From NCBI GenBank assembly GCA_024803745.1, contig JANJXV010000024.1:16749927-16813926 (forward strand): a stretch of 64,000 nucleotides of DNA, given 5' to 3'. How positions within the stretch are numbered: position 1 is the stretch's first letter; each line of letters starts with the position of its first letter. Under the pieces are notes generated by a model, which did no database searches, was not told where the DNA came from, and saw nothing but the letters and a program-made list of their open reading frames with translations. A program made the translations under genes and the position numbers. Below, in pieces: positions 1-12,594 of the stretch. The stretch is from Megascapheus bottae. Its lineage: Eukaryota; Chordata; Mammalia; Rodentia; Geomyidae.

Positions 1-1084
1 TTCTTCAGCCCATGATGTTGATTTTATTTGGTTTTTCTCACCAAGTTGATTGTGGTGCTTTGACTCATGTCTTTTCCAAAGGGAATCATCAAGAACAAAA
101 TGTGGGATGCACCAGGATATATTCTGATGTGTCCATTTGGATCAAATCTTTCGTTTTTTTTTTTTTAATTTTTGAACATGAAAAGAAAAGTTAGGGTCAT
201 CACATTGGAAAACAAAGAAAATAAGATTAAAATCCCTTCACATCAACTTGGAAGCACAGATGCCTTGACAGCTTCCTCAAGATCACTGAAAGTGAGAAGC
301 CAGAACAGCATGTTGCAGAGGTGATGAGAGCATATTTTCATTGCTAACAACAAAAAAATTAAGCCATACAGACAGAAATGGGACATGGGAGCCAAGTTCT
401 ACAAGAACACCCTTGAGTTTAGGGGTTTTTAAACCCCCATCTTTTGACAATATTTAGAAAACCAAAGACTATAAACTTTTAAAAGGAATCTTGGATGGCT
501 TACAGAAGTACGAAGGTCACCAAAACACTTAGTAGATATTGAATTTTTTTATTTTTTAAAGTATTTAAATGGATTAATGTTCTTCTCTAAGGTAGCCTAA
601 ACTGAAGGATCATAAACGCTTACTGTAAGTGAACATATTATGATGAATTGCCAATTGCTCTCTAATCAACTCAGCTGACCTAATCCTGCATTTTCAGCAA
701 ATTGACTTAAATCTTGCCATATAAGATCAATCAAATGGTTGAATATAGCAAATGCTCCAATGGTGTACTCTCAACAGTCTTACTCAGTGTGTCTGATATG
801 CCTTTGAACTGCTAGACTATGCCTCTTGAGAGACCTCAGCCCTTTCTTCTCTTGATTATAATTACACCATGATTGGCTTATAAGAGCATGTGGTGTGGAT
901 TGACTATTTGTAGGAGCATGCATGTTTCCAGTAGGTCAGACTGTAAGCATCAGAGACAAGAGTGTATCCTTAGAAGACTCCCTGAGGTGAGACTAGCCAC
1001 AACCATGCTTAAGAAAGAGAACCCAACCATTGATTTCATTAGTGTGAGTCTATGGGAGTTGATGGTCTTCTCTTCTTTTGCAGT
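1..1084. other. Unassigned non-coding sequence
   Basis: AT-rich sequence with a short poly(T) run near 157. I recognise no exon, RNA gene or interspersed repeat here. The short open frames have no recognisable domain and ordinary intronic composition. Confidence 0.6.
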
Positions 1085-1462
1085 GTGTGTCATTGCTGAT
1101 CTTAAATGGTCCTCGAAGTTCTATGAGTTAAAGGCCCTACCATGATACTACTGGAAGAATGGTAGGGCTTTTCGGAAATGGTGCCTGATGGGAGATCTTT
1201 AGGTTATCAGGAGCTTGTCCTTGAAGGGGATTGTGAGACCCCTGTGCCTTTTCTCTTTCTGTCTCTCACTTCTTGCCCAAGAGAGAAACAGTTTTGCTCT
1301 GTTTCACACTCTGGATGTAATATGCCACCCCTGGCCCAAGGCAATGTGACTAACCAATCTTGGGGTGAAATATCTAAAATTGTGAGCCAAAGTAAACCTT
1401 TTCTCTTTGTAAATTGATCCTCTCAGGTTATTTCTTATAGTGATGGAAAGCTGACTAATGCA
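1085..1462 (+). mobile_element. ERVL-MaLR type solo LTR (MST/MLT1-like)
   Basis: The segment follows the familiar MaLR LTR layout in order: a start region with gagttaaaggccct near 1125, a ccttgaaggggattgtgaga core near 1220, and a gtgagccaaagtaaacctt polyadenylation region near 1381. It ends in gaaagctgactaatgca, the typical MaLR 3' terminus. No internal retroviral sequence flanks it, so it is a solo LTR. It is diverged, which fits an old insertion. The 5' boundary is approximate. Confidence 0.75.
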
Positions 1463-4400
1463 GCCAGCTTGTGAAATGGCAGCAGTTTTCCTGCAACCCA
1501 AAGTCTAACTGGGTGATTTGTTCTTTTCTTCACTCTGTGCCTCGTGTTATCATGCTCAAACATGGCCCCTTCCCTGATCCCTTTGAGCCAACAGTGCAGT
1601 GGTAAGGTGTGTATGAACAAGCCTCTTGGCAACTCCTGGAGCATGGAGGCATTGAATCACCACCCAGGTTGCCCACATCTATCAAGTACACATCTATCAA
1701 CATATGGTGTCAACTAAAGGCTGTTTATTTGGTCTTGGATACTTTTCCACTCAACAGCCTGCTGATAATTAAGGGTTCAATTCATATACTACCACTTTCT
1801 TATTAGGTTCGCTATTAATAGCATTGACTAGCTCCTCTCTCTACTTCACCAGAAAGCAGAAGTGATTCGATCCTTTTCATTTCACACCATCCATTTCTGT
1901 GCCACGCACCATGTAGATGCTCAGCAAATGCTAAATTTAATTCAACTGAAGACAAAATGTTAGGGGCGGACATTGTATTAATGCATATAATATTATCCTG
2001 GACCCTTTGGGAGATTTTACTGGGGAGGAGCACAGAGAGAATAATCAGAATCAACTGGAGGTTTTTTGTTGTTTTTTTTTTTCCTGACAGTTACACAAGC
2101 AAATAATGTGATTGTTCGTGAAGGTTATCTGGGATATTCTGGAAAGGATCACTGCTCACTGTCATCCTTGTTGAGGATCTTCAAAGAACTCTCTCTGCCC
2201 AAGATCCATCATTCAGAATGCTCTCTTTCCTCCTATTGGTTTTTTTCATGAAAACCTCGTAAAGCTGGATGTGTCTTCATCACATTTAAAGTTCAACTGA
2301 CAGAGCACTAGAGCCCTCTAGAAATACTTAGATAGATGATCTTCAATTACATTTAAGCAAAACTATTTACAAGTAGTCTAGTAAAATCGACTTCTTGGAT
2401 GGGCTAGTTTTAATGTTTCCTAAACAAGTTATTGTAGATGGGCCAATTTACTTTCTTTCCTTATTATTTTGGAAATTCATTTAGACACATTCTATCCCCA
2501 ATCTGGTTCTTTTACTCACTGCTTATGGAGTCGTGTGTTTTTATTTGAAGGGGTCAGAACATTCGGAATCTGACATCCAAAGTATGTGCTCTTATTTTTT
2601 TCTCCCTCCTAAAGTCAAACCCCCGAAGTATAAATCCTTTTTAAATGAAGAAAGCAGTGCCAAAAGTAATGAAACATTTTTGGTCCCTTTCCAACACAGA
2701 GAGATAGCACTGAAGCAGGAAGTGGATGATTTAAATATCCACTCGGCATCTTGGCAACATATTTATGTGTAAGAGACTTAAGGTTAAAAGGTTGTAGTCT
2801 GGCCTGGGAACGCTCTATCTTCCCCTTGGGTTTAGAGCTTTGGGAAAACTTTTAGGCACTTATCAAATATTTGTAATTAGCTATTTTTCGGAGACCAGAC
2901 TGTTAGCAGGAATGTCAGAGGATGGTGTTCCTGAATGGCCCCATGATACCATTCTTCTGCTCCTTATCATTATCTCTTTAGCAATCTAGCTCGCTACAGC
3001 AGAAAGCTGTATTATTTTCCATAAAGAAAGAAGAATGAAGTCCAAGTTCTTAGATCAAATTCTCCCAGAGCCAAAATGACACAAAAGGAAAGTAGAAGAA
3101 TACAATATTGGCATCCCATTGAATGAAGGGTCTCATCTTGACAGACATGGATACTTTCTATATTTACTGCTAGAGTATTCACACAAGTCAGTCTGGCCTT
3201 CTTCTCCCTCTCAGCCTTTAGAGCTGAAGCTACTATGACACTTCTACCAAATGTACCACTGGAAAGCAGAGTCAATGATGACCTTGGGTTTAAGAGAATG
3301 GAAGAATAAAGTTTCTACTGATCTAATGCAGGACATTAGGAATACTGAAATTACTTAGAATATTAATTTTAAAAAGTGTCAAAATGAACTATATCCAGGA
3401 GCTAAATTTCTAAAAGGGGATTCATTGAGAGATCAGCAACAACTCTGTAAGGGAGACATGTGGTCTGAAAAATGGACTTCGGAAGCAAGAAGGCTGCCTC
3501 CTATCCAAAGAGCCACAAATTAAAAGGGGAATAAAAATAAAAAGGAAGTTGGAGGGAATCAACCAAGAAGAATTAGAGATAGACTGTCTTGGCTGTTGAT
3601 GGCTGGATTCAGTTTGAGAGAAGTCAGAAAGGGCTCTGGTACTGGGTCAGAGCAATGCACACACAGGCTCTGTGGGATAAGAGAGTGAGGGGGAAACAAG
3701 AGGATCTATAAGTCTTGGCATCTTGGAGGATACAGAGTATCCTGCAACCAAATCCAGTGGCTTTTCCTGACCATAGTGATAAGATTAGGGCAGTTATAGA
3801 GGAGAGAATGATTTACTTTTCTAGTAACAGAATTCTAGGGGTTTTTTCCTCTCCTACATAGGCTGAAGTGAGGCTTGGGAATGGGCTATTTTCTGGGGGA
3901 ACACTTAACAATAAGTTCCTTCACTCCTAGATAATAATTGCCCCACCTTTTCAGCACCTTGCTCATCACTGGTTAAGTCACTCTTCATTTGTTGGTCTTT
4001 GCACAACTTGGACTTGACCTTGACTGTGTATATCTGTGTCCTTTTGTCCTAGCATGCTCCTAGTCTTTCCAGTATACCAATGTGAATGAATGAATGACTT
4101 GGGGTTGAATAAATAATAGCTGCTCCTTACAACACTGAGGTGAGGAGGTGACTGGAATCAATTCAGCAATATTGGAAGTAGCTTCTACCCACATTCTGAG
4201 ACTCTCCTTCACAGATTTCTCCCTCTTATGTCTATGATCATTCATCTATCATTTCTCACCTGCAGCCTCAGCCCAGCTCTTGGCCTACTGTCATTCTAAC
4301 TAGACTTCACCATTACACATAGTGCATACAACCTCCACTCCTCACAGATGGGCACAGTGGCCCAACCCACCCTCCCTGAGCCTGGCCTACCTGACTGCTG

Positions 4401-5014
4401 AGAGACCCCAGTGACTGAGCTTGAGCCTTGCCTCCTATTGGTGTGCTCAGGACCAGCCCTGCTGAGCTATTTGATACCATAGTAGCCTTCAAACCTTGGC
4501 CCAATGCAACTATAGTCCACAAGTGTGACCTTCGGTATACTGACTTGATAGTATTCACTTGTCTTGACAAAATAATTCACATTATTTCCAAGAAGCCTTC
4601 AACTTAAGGCTTCTTGAATTAAATGATGGGTTAAAAAGTTGGAATATCAACCTGAGATTTACTTGCAAAGGTTTAAATTTTACATTTAAAATTTGAGTGC
4701 CTTTCTAAAACTGAATTGGTTTTGTTCAACTCTAATTTTGGTCAGACACTGTCATAAGAACTGAGAGTGGAATTACAGAGAAAGAAAAAGCCAGGAAGTT
4801 GAAGAATGTTTGAATCTAGGCAAAGCAGGTATGTAATTAAGTAACAGAAGGTAAACCCCAAGTTATTAGAGGAGGAGCAAGGTTACATGGACATTAGAAA
4901 AGAAAAGATTTCAAGGAGACATTGAAAATCAAGTAGCATTAAAACAGAGAAAATAAAATATTTAGGATAGAAGGATTTATCTTAAGAGGAAACCATAAAT
5001 CATTACTACATTAC
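1463..5014. other. Unassigned, mostly non-repetitive sequence
   Basis: About 3.5 kb with no SINE of the local families, no LTR I recognise and no open frame of note. A small gaatgaatgaatg repeat lies near 4084. It may contain old, unrecognisable repeats. Confidence 0.55.
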
Positions 5015-5222
5015 AATTAGTCAGCTCTCTGTGGCTATAATGAAATGCTTAATACATACTACATATGGGGATGAAAGGTTTGTCTGGCTCAAAGTTTTGG
5101 AGATTAGGTGTCTGTATCAGTAGCTGGAGGCCCATGGTGAATGGCAGATGGCGATGGCAAGAATGTGTGTTAGAAAATGTGGTCATATCTTAAGCCAAGA
5201 AGCAGAGTGAGCCAGGTCATAC
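5015..5222 (-). mobile_element. ERVL-MaLR LTR fragment, antisense
   Basis: Read on the minus strand, this matches the 3' half of MaLR LTRs. On the plus strand it begins ttagtcagctctctgtggct and continues through ggtttgtctggctcaaag, the complement of the gagccaaaataaacc region. It fades after 5222, so it is a fragment or strongly diverged upstream. Confidence 0.65.
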
Positions 5223-5516
5223 CTAGGTCAATTTCAATAATAAATTCACGTCTTTAACTTCAGCTTCAATGTTCTGATCTCATCCCTACTCTCTGTGTTT
5301 AGTTTTGCCTTGGTCTTGCTTTTCATTTCTTCGTCCCCTGCCTACCAGACAAACATCAGGAACATAGTTAGCTGTGGTACATTTTACTAGGTGATTTAAC
5401 TGACTGTATCCATATGGTGTCTAGGCTGTGCTGCTGTGGATTCACTGGAGTTTTGGCTGTACTTCTACATGGTGTCTAGGCTATGCTTCTCTGAATTCTT
5501 TATTTCATTTTCATTT

Positions 5517-5629
5517 TTATTTTTTGCCAGTTATGGGGCTTGAACGTGCGGCCTGAATACTGTCCCTGAGTTCTTTTGCTCAAGGCTAGTGCTCTACCAC
5601 TTGAACTACAACACCATTTACTTGGCTGT
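5517..5629 (-). mobile_element. Geo SINE fragment, antisense
   Basis: A poly(T) start followed by gccagttatggggcttgaa, then ctcaaggctagtgctctacc: the complement of the Geo right monomer with its B-box-like and A-box-like parts. No left monomer follows, so the copy is partial. Confidence 0.75.
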
Positions 5630-6257
5630 ATTTCTTGTGCTGGCCTCTGTGGATAAAATAGTAGGTCTCCAAACATATACAGACATGTCTGGGATGTAGA
5701 CTGAGCATATTGTCTGGGACGTAGCTACCAATGTGCTCCTATGTGTGTGTGACAGAAACAGCAGCAAATGTCTTCCTACACTGTACACGGAGGAGGAAGA
5801 ACTCAGGGCCCAAAGCCTCCTACTTTGTCAATGAACAACCAATTACTGGAAGAAATCACCAGCCTTCATGTATTTTTCATTCATTAATTTTCACAAATTA
5901 GAAATGGTAGAAACTCAACTAATTATACTTTGTTTGCTACTTGAAAGATACCCCCCCCCAAAATACTTGAAAAAGTCTCTGATGTCATTCTTAGGCCATG
6001 TGTCCTTGCCCAGACACAAAACTCATTCCAGAACAAGCCTTTTCTGTTTCATATCTACAGTCTCAATTAGGTTAGGAGCTTTATGTTTACGTTACTGCTT
6101 TGACTGAACTGGTCAGAGGATTTTTGGAGTCTTCAAATACCTAGATAAAATTCAGAGCACTTTGAGTTAAATGTCTCCAGTTTTATAACCAGGTTCTAAT
6201 AGAAGTGCCTGTTCCTCGACAGTCCCTTGGCTTTAGGGGTGACGTCTACATCAAAAG
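5630..6257. other. Unassigned sequence
   Basis: Non-coding sequence with a C8 run near 5951. Nothing recognised. Confidence 0.5.
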
Positions 6258-6266
6258 ATACAGTGA

Positions 6267-6439
6267 GGACCAGGAGTTTGGCCTAGCATGCATGAAAACC
6301 CGGGTTTGATTCCTTGGTACCATATAATAGAAAAAACTGGAAGTGGTGCTGTGGCTCAAGTGGTAGAACACGAGCCTTGAAAAAGCCCAAGGACAGTGCT
6401 TAAGCCCTGAGTTCAATCCCTAGAACTGGCCAAAAAAAA
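6267..6439 (+). mobile_element. IDL-Geo dimeric SINE, internally deleted
   Basis: An ID-like left half (ggagtttggcctagcatgca, then gggtttgattccttgg) is followed by gaagtggtgctgtggctcaa and the rest of Geo, ending in an A tract. About 16 nt between box A and the gcatgcat segment are missing from the left half relative to the copy at 30363. Flanks atacagtga (6258) and atacaatga (6440) form a probable target-site duplication with one mismatch. Confidence 0.85.
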
Positions 6440-6448
6440 ATACAATGA

Positions 6449-6854
6449 TCTTATGTTTTCTTGAACTTCTCTGCTGGCAACTATTTCTTCCTGGCTTTAT
6501 AGTCCTGTGTCTTGTTATAGATGAATTTTTGTTAGGCAGTAAAAAGGGAATCTGTTGAATTTGTTTGTTATAAAGCTAGTTAGCGGGTATCTCTAGACCA
6601 ATGAAAGGCTGTTTACATTTGTGGGGAAGACGTGCTTCCTTCGTTTCATTTGGAAATTTGTTTATTTGTAATGTTCTCATAGAGTCAAAATTGTCATCAG
6701 GGATGTGTCTCTAGAGGAGCCACAAGATAGACAGGTGTTCTAGGGGCCACTGCAAGAAGGTTCTAATCTGACAGATACTGTCAGAATGTAGGTGTGTACC
6801 TTCTTCAGTGAGTTCAGAAAGGACTTGGCTTTATTTTCTCTTCTTAACCACTGA
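6449..6854. other. Unassigned sequence
   Basis: Non-coding, no repeat or exon recognised. Confidence 0.5.
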
Positions 6855-7020
6855 CATTTAATATTTTTATTTTTAACCTTTATTCTCGAGATAATTATGA
6901 ATTAACAGGAAGTTACAAAAATAGTTACTGGAAAATATCCACATACCTTCAACCAAGTTTTCTCCAGTGCTAACAACTTTATATAATGTCATATCAAGAC
7001 CCAGGAAATTGACCTTGGTG
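6855..7020. mobile_element. Possible old L1 (L1M-like) fragment
   Basis: The stretch from ggaagttacaaaaatagtta through caagacccaggaaattgac resembles an old LINE-1 3'-region segment known from other mammals. The match is from memory, and neither orientation nor boundaries are secure. Confidence 0.4.
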
Positions 7021-7805
7021 CAATCTGCACCCTTACTTGGATAGGAAGACATTTTTGTGGATAACAGTAGATTTTATGTGTCGTTTTTCTTTGTTGTTTT
7101 GCTTTTGTTGTGTCTGAGGATTAAACAAGACCTCATTCTAGTGGACCAGTGGCTACCACTGAACCGTATCTCCTGCAGGATTGACTTGTTAAAGAAAGGA
7201 AAAAGGAAAAAGAAAATTTCAATTGCCTCTGCCTTCCTCTAGAACTGTCTCTTTAATAAGAAAATACCTGATATTTTTGATGTTTCTTCTCTCTGCTTTA
7301 CTGAGTAAAACGATATTATCTTCATAAATCCAGAACAACTGTTGTTTTTTATGAGCTATACAGAAGCTGGATAGGAAAGCACTTTGGAGACAGGAATCCT
7401 CTGAACAGAGTATTTAGAAAGCTTAGGGAAGCTGGAATTCCATACCTATTCTTCCAATGATTAGGCGGCCTTTAAAGACAGATGGTTCTTGTTTCCCCAT
7501 GTAGGAAGTGCCTGAAAAGTCACAGGTATGTGGTAACAAGATTGGAATTTTCAAACAATAACTTTTGTCACATTGACCTTCAACCCATTTAGACATAACC
7601 TCATTTAGAAGGAGCCCACAAAACTTTAACCTTTTTCCTCTCTTCCAGTTAACTTTTTTCTGATTTCTCTGTAGACACAGATCACATTCCTTAAAGAAAG
7701 AGGTAAGCTACACACACAGCTGGAATGTTATGAGCTTCTCTTTCTCCTCACAGTACACTGTACTAGATGAAAAGCTATTCTGAAGGGGATTTCATGTCTT
7801 ACTTT
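7021..7805. other. Unassigned sequence
   Basis: Non-coding sequence; no exon, RNA gene or clear repeat seen. Confidence 0.5.
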
Positions 7806-8025
7806 TTCTTTTTTTCTTTTCTTTTCTTTTATTGGCAGCACTGGTGTTTGAACTCAGGCCCCTGTGCTCACTAGAGGGGTGATTTACCACTTGAGCAGTC
7901 CTGTCAGCCCTGCCTTTTTGCCATTTAGGGAGTCTGGTGATGTTTTCTATATGGGTTAGCCTTGAACTATGAACCTTTAGCTCTCAAGCCCCCTGAGGCC
8001 ACTAAACTAATGACCTATTAGGCTA
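7806..8025 (-). mobile_element. Older composite SINE (tRNA-like plus B1-like), antisense
   Basis: A pyrimidine tract (complement of an A tail) is followed by ggcagcactggtgtttgaac, accacttgagcagtcctgtc and a degraded B1-like part ending near aggcc. The layout resembles an older rodent composite SINE that differs from Geo-containing ones. Strongly diverged. Confidence 0.55.
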
Positions 8026-8941
8026 TTGGCCTGATTTTCAAAGAATTTTGTTTTATTAGCAAGGAATTTTTTGAAGGGTAGGTTTTTGTGGAAGCAGTCC
8101 CTTAAGTTCAACAATAGAGCTACTGAGGTCTAAACTGGACTTAAGACCAGATAGTTCTATCCACTAGTGTTTCTTGGGTCCTAATGCTGGCAGTACAAGG
8201 TGACAAGTGAACTGCTTTCTGTTCATGAATTGCTGCAAAAGGCTTGCTATTGAAGCAGAAATGCGTTTTCTTCCCGTGCTTCTGGCGTTTGAAGGGTTCA
8301 GTGTTTATTTGGGAGTGCTGGTGGTCATATCAATTATCTAATCAGAAGCAGGCCCCAGACTGCCTGCCCATGATGTTGTGGAATGCAGGGTCTCCTTCTA
8401 ATGAAGGCTCCATGTCTCCTTATGCAGAGGAAGCCTATTATTTTTTTTTCACAGAAAAGAACAAGATAATTTGATTTTCTTTTTTTTTGAGGAAAAAAGT
8501 AATTATTTTTAGACTGAACTTGATGGGTCATATTTCTCTGCTCAGTCAATCTCACACAATTATCACTTCACTGTGGAAAATGTAACTCAGAAAGCCATTG
8601 TGCCAGAGCAGTGGGTCACCACAGAGGAAGGTCGGATGGCAGCTGGGTCCGAGAGGCAGCTGGCTGTACAGGGAAACTGGTATCGATGACACATTCCATC
8701 ATGGAAGCCAAGCAGCCAACCAATGGCAGAAGTCCGTGTGCCAGCATTTTTGTTTATTTGTAATGGAAGCTTTTAGGAGGAATAACGGGAGGCTGTGTTC
8801 TAATGTGTATAGTAGAGAATTCCAACATGTTCCATCACTGAGGGAAATCCAAATTGGCCACTTGAAAGAGCTTGGTTTGCCAAGAAAGACTGTTACATCT
8901 GGGTCCCAAGATCTTAACACATCTCTTCTTGCTCTTGTTTG
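8026..8941. other. Unassigned sequence
   Basis: Non-coding; short poly(T) and poly(A) runs near 8440-8500. The open frames here have no recognisable domain. Confidence 0.5.
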
Positions 8942-9255
8942 AACTTTTTTTTTCTTGTAGTTGTTTTGTTTGTTTTCTTGTATTCAGGGCCTTGTGTTCC
9001 TGGTTAGCTTTTTTGTTGTTGTTCATGGCTGGTAGTCTATCTCTTGAACTACACCTTCACTTCTAGTTTTCCAGTTGTTTATTGGAGATAAGACTCGCTC
9101 AGATTTGTTTGACCAGCCTGGCTTCAAACCATGACCCTCAAATTGTTTATTGGAGATAAGACTCGCTCAGATTTGTTTGACCAGCCTGGCTTCAAACCAT
9201 GACCCTCAAATCTCAGTCTCCTGAAGAGCTAGGAAGACAGACATGAGCCACTAGG
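8942..9255 (-). mobile_element. B1-like/Geo SINE, antisense, with internal 68-bp tandem duplication
   Basis: A degraded Geo half (tgaactacaccttcacttct near 9046) is followed by ttattggagataagactc and a B1-like part ending ctcctgaagagctaggaag. The unit 9075-9142 is repeated without any mismatch at 9143-9210, which lengthens this SINE relative to its relatives. The duplication spans the linker and the beginning of the B1-like part. Confidence 0.85.
9075..9210. repeat. Exact 2 x 68 bp tandem duplication
   Basis: Copy 1 is 9075-9142 and copy 2 is 9143-9210. Both begin ttgtttattggagataagac and end catgaccctcaaa. I compared them base by base and found no difference. The rest of the host SINE is diverged from its family, so the duplication is much younger than the SINE. 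Confidence 0.95.
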
Positions 9256-9618
9256 CCTCAAGATGTTTGAACGCCTTTGATTTTGTATGAGACAAGAGGC
9301 ACTGAAGACTAGATGAAATAGTGACCTCAAGGGAGGCCTAAGTGAAAGAACAAGTGTCCTAGACTTGGAGGGCACACAGGAGTCATGAATGATACTCCAG
9401 AAAAAATCAAGAAGGATTTCCCATGCCTCACCACCCTCTTCACCATTCAAACCTCAGCAAAGAGGCCATTTCCTAGGAAAGCATAGTAGATCCATATCTG
9501 ATTTATTAGTTCTGTCTATGCTCTATGGTGACTAGCTGTTTTCAAGAAAAGGAAATCATGAAAATGCTCACCCAGCCTAGAACCTTACACCCTCAAAAAA
9601 AGAATGCAGATGATACAC
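9256..9618. other. Unassigned sequence
   Basis: Non-coding, nothing recognised. Confidence 0.5.
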
Positions 9619-9838
9619 CTGGCAGTCTATTGGTGGCTCACGCCGGTGATCTAGCTACTCAGGAAGCTGAGATCAAAACCATGCAAAACAGTTCATGACA
9701 CTTTTTAATCTCCAATTAAGCATCAAAACATCTGTAAGTATAGCTGTGGTTCAACTAGTAGAGCATTAGCCTTGAGTCAAAAAGCCCAGAGACAGTGCCT
9801 AGGCCATAAGTTCAAGCCCCAGTAATGGCACCAAAAAA
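9619..9838 (+). mobile_element. B1-like/Geo SINE
   Basis: Left part tggtggctcacgcc and ctagctactcaggaagctga (B1/7SL-like), linker taatctccaattaag, Geo half gctgtggttcaactagtaga to aagttcaagccccagtaatg, and an A-rich tail. Confidence 0.85.
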
Positions 9839-10055
9839 AGATGAATTTGGTAAAAAACAAATCTAGGGTGCAAATTTTTGTCAATGTGTGTGCATTTTTT
9901 CACTCTTCTTTCCTATCATTGTGTTCTACTTGATGAAAACTTCTAATGGAGGGAAGTTTGAATTTATGTCTACTAGACAGGGTTAAATGGAGGGAGGCAA
10001 ACTATGTACTTTGTGTCTAGAATTCATTCATTTTCTATTAAGCTTAGATTGTTTT

Positions 10056-10410
10056 CTTTTCTTTTTTATTGTAATTAATAGAAGGGTCACATTATATTCA
10101 CCAAATAGAAGGTACATTACTTCACAAACATTGATACCCTTTCTCATAACATGGTTCCCAATTCCCTCCCCCCCCTGCTCATCTTGATTTCCCCCCTTCC
10201 CTATCCAATTTCAAATAACCAATTAAACACATATAAAATATATCAGATAACAAGGTGAAATATTGTAACAATATGAGATAACCAAGGGATAGCAAAAGAG
10301 ATGAGAGATAACATACTACATTAAGGACAACATTAAATACTAATTTAAGTACATGGTCTCGTGATTATAAGTGCCATATACTTTAACAATATAAAATAAT
10401 AGTAATAAAC
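10056..10410 (-). mobile_element. LINE-1-like 3' end, antisense
   Basis: The plus strand reads tttttattgtaattaataga, tagaaggtacattacttcac, tctcataacatggttccc and then a C-rich block. This is the complement of a 3' end seen eight times in the window, whose sense version ends in a cccctctgtacatca motif and an AATAAA-like tail. It is 5'-truncated with no ORF2 sequence; the distal boundary is approximate. Confidence 0.65.
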
Positions 10411-10644
10411 CATTTTTTGTCAGTCATGGGACTTGAACTCTGGGCCTGGGCACTGTCTCTGAGCTCTTCAGCTCAAGGCTACCAACCTACCCATTGAGCC
10501 AAAGCACCACTTCCAGTTTTCTGGTGGTGAATTGGAAATAAGAATCTTATAGACTTCAGTACCAGGGCTGGCTTTCAACCGTGATCCTCATATCTCAGCC
10601 TCCTGAATAGCTAGGATTATAGGCATCAGCCACTGTGCCTGGCT
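10411..10644 (-). mobile_element. B1-like/Geo SINE, antisense
   Basis: tttttgtcagtcatgggact opens the complement of Geo. It continues with ttctggtggtgaattgga and the B1-like part, ending tgaatagctaggattatagg and a gcctggctc terminus. It abuts the L1 fragment on its left. Confidence 0.9.
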
Positions 10645-10914
10645 CAACTTTTTTAAATTGGAAAGGGAAGTATTATAGAAAACTAGGTATAAAATTTTTC
10701 CTTTGCTTTATTGGCATTCATATAATACCTGCAAATGATGTCCTTAAAGCAATGATAACCCCTGACAAATTTTACAACCGTGACTTTTCAAAAGTTACAT
10801 TTTTATCTATTCTTTAATATATTTAAGGAGATTCTCAAAATTATGTCCACTAAATGTTAACAAAGATTATAAATTCCTCATGTAGATAATCTAGCTAATT
10901 GAAATGAAACTGTT

Positions 10915-11105
10915 ACTTGGTTTTTGTTGATGTTTGGCAATACTGAGATTTTAGCTGAGGCCTTTACTCTTGCTAGGCTTTTCGCTTTTAGTTGTTTTCC
11001 AGATAGGATCTTCTGCTTTTTGCTTGGGCAGGCCTCAGACCCAACCCTTCCAGCCCATCTCCCATGTAACTAGAGGTACAGGCACAAGCCATCATACCTA
11101 ACTTG
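10915..11105 (-). mobile_element. Older composite SINE, antisense
   Basis: Read as tttggcaatactgagatttt, actcttgctaggct, ccagataggatcttc, then a B1-like end with tgtaactagaggtacaggc. Same architecture as the element at 7806, without a Geo half. Diverged. Confidence 0.55.
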
Positions 11106-11569
11106 CTCTTTAAAATAAGATTCTCTAACTTTTTGCTTGGGGTAGCCTTGACCTGTGTTTATCTTTTTTAATATGTCCCTATCAGCTTTATAAAAAAAAT
11201 AGGTGTTCACATAAATTATTGGACTATCCCTACCAATATGTATCATTTATTCAAAAAAAAACTTATGAAAGAAGTAACATTGATTAAGACTCACTGCACT
11301 CACAAACTGATATGCTGAATTGAAACTCCACTGCACAGTTACTTGAAGATAAGTTTTAAGACTTAGCCATTATAGAATAGGGGAAATCAGTCTTAGATAA
11401 ACATTAAAACCATGGAGATTAAACAATAAAACTATGGAGATTAAACTTACGAAACAACTGACATCCTAGTGGCAGGTCACCAAGGCTTGCTTGCTAAAGT
11501 TCTGTGTGCAAGGAACGTCAGAAATCTGCTTTTTGAATTTTCTATTTGATGAAATACCAACAAATATTT
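11106..11569. other. Unassigned sequence
   Basis: AT-rich and non-coding. A 16-nt segment is locally repeated near 11409 and 11427 (accatggagattaaa / actatggagattaaa). Confidence 0.5.
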
Positions 11570-11880
11570 TTTTTAAGTTTTTATTGTCAGGGTAATGTAT
11601 AGAGGTTACAGTTACATTCGCTAGGTAGTAGGTGCATTACTTCTTACACGCTGATACCCCTTCTCATGTTTTTGTCCCCATTTTCCCCCCACCCCCTCCC
11701 AATCATGTTGTTTTCCCCCTTCCCTTCCCTATTTCAAAAAATCAAATAAACATATGCACAACATACCAGGTAACAAAGTCAGATACAGTAACAATATATG
11801 ATTAACCAAAGGGCAACAAAAGAGAAGAGAAATAACATAGTACATTAAGAACAACAATCACACAAGATAAAATTCTTGTT
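11570..11880 (-). mobile_element. LINE-1-like 3' end, antisense
   Basis: Same family as 10056-10410: aagtttttattgtcagggta, gttacattcgctaggtagta, ataccccttctcatgttttt and a C-rich block, then an AC-rich region also shared with the 10056 copy (aacaaaagagaagagaaata here). Confidence 0.7.
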
Positions 11881-12351
11881 TCTATATCCTAAAGATCCTT
11901 TCATTTAGTCTCATCCTATATGACCTTATGAACCTAGGTTTTGCCCTATTGTAATCCTCTGCTAGGAGAGTCCTAGATGTGTACTAATTATTACAAGTGA
12001 GGGAAACCATTGAGCCTATGTTCCTTTGGGTCCCGACAGGTATTATTATGCCAATGCCTAGTACCCAAGTGAGGCTGATCAGAAACATGAGCAAACATAA
12101 TTCCTTCTTGTTTTGCATTGACAGGTCACAATGGGTAAGAAGATAAAGCAGATGTTCTAAGATTTTTAGTATCATGTATGTAAACAAAACATAAATTTGA
12201 TCATTCTGGATAGAGCATCATGGTATCATTGATTTTCAGAAGTAACTTCACATTCAACTTGACAGTTGAGTGTTATACATTTATTAAAGAAAGATACTAA
12301 CTTGCCTAGTAAAATTTTGGACTATCACGTGGGTTCAAAAATAATTCTGTG
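11881..12351. other. Unassigned sequence
   Basis: Non-coding, nothing recognised. Confidence 0.5.
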
Positions 12352-12592
12352 AGCCAGTGTCTTTGGCTCACACCTATCAACCTACCTATTCAAGGTTGAG
12401 ATCTGAGGATTGCAGTTTGAAGCCAGCATAGTCCATGAGACCTACCCTTATCTCCAATAAACCAGGAAAACAAGCAAAACAACAACAACAAAAACAACAG
12501 AAGTGGAACCGTGGTTCAAGTAGTGGAATGCTAGCCTTGAGCAAGAAAGCTCAGGGAGAATGCCCAGGCCTTGAGTTTGAGCATCAGTAATG
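12352..12592 (+). mobile_element. B1-like/Geo SINE with (CA)n tail
   Basis: Left part ctttggctcacacct and ttgagatctgaggattgcag, linker cttatctccaataaacc with an inserted AAC-rich run, Geo half gtggttcaagtagtggaatg to catcagtaatggcacac. The tail runs directly into the CA microsatellite. Confidence 0.85.
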
Positions 12593-12594
12593 GC

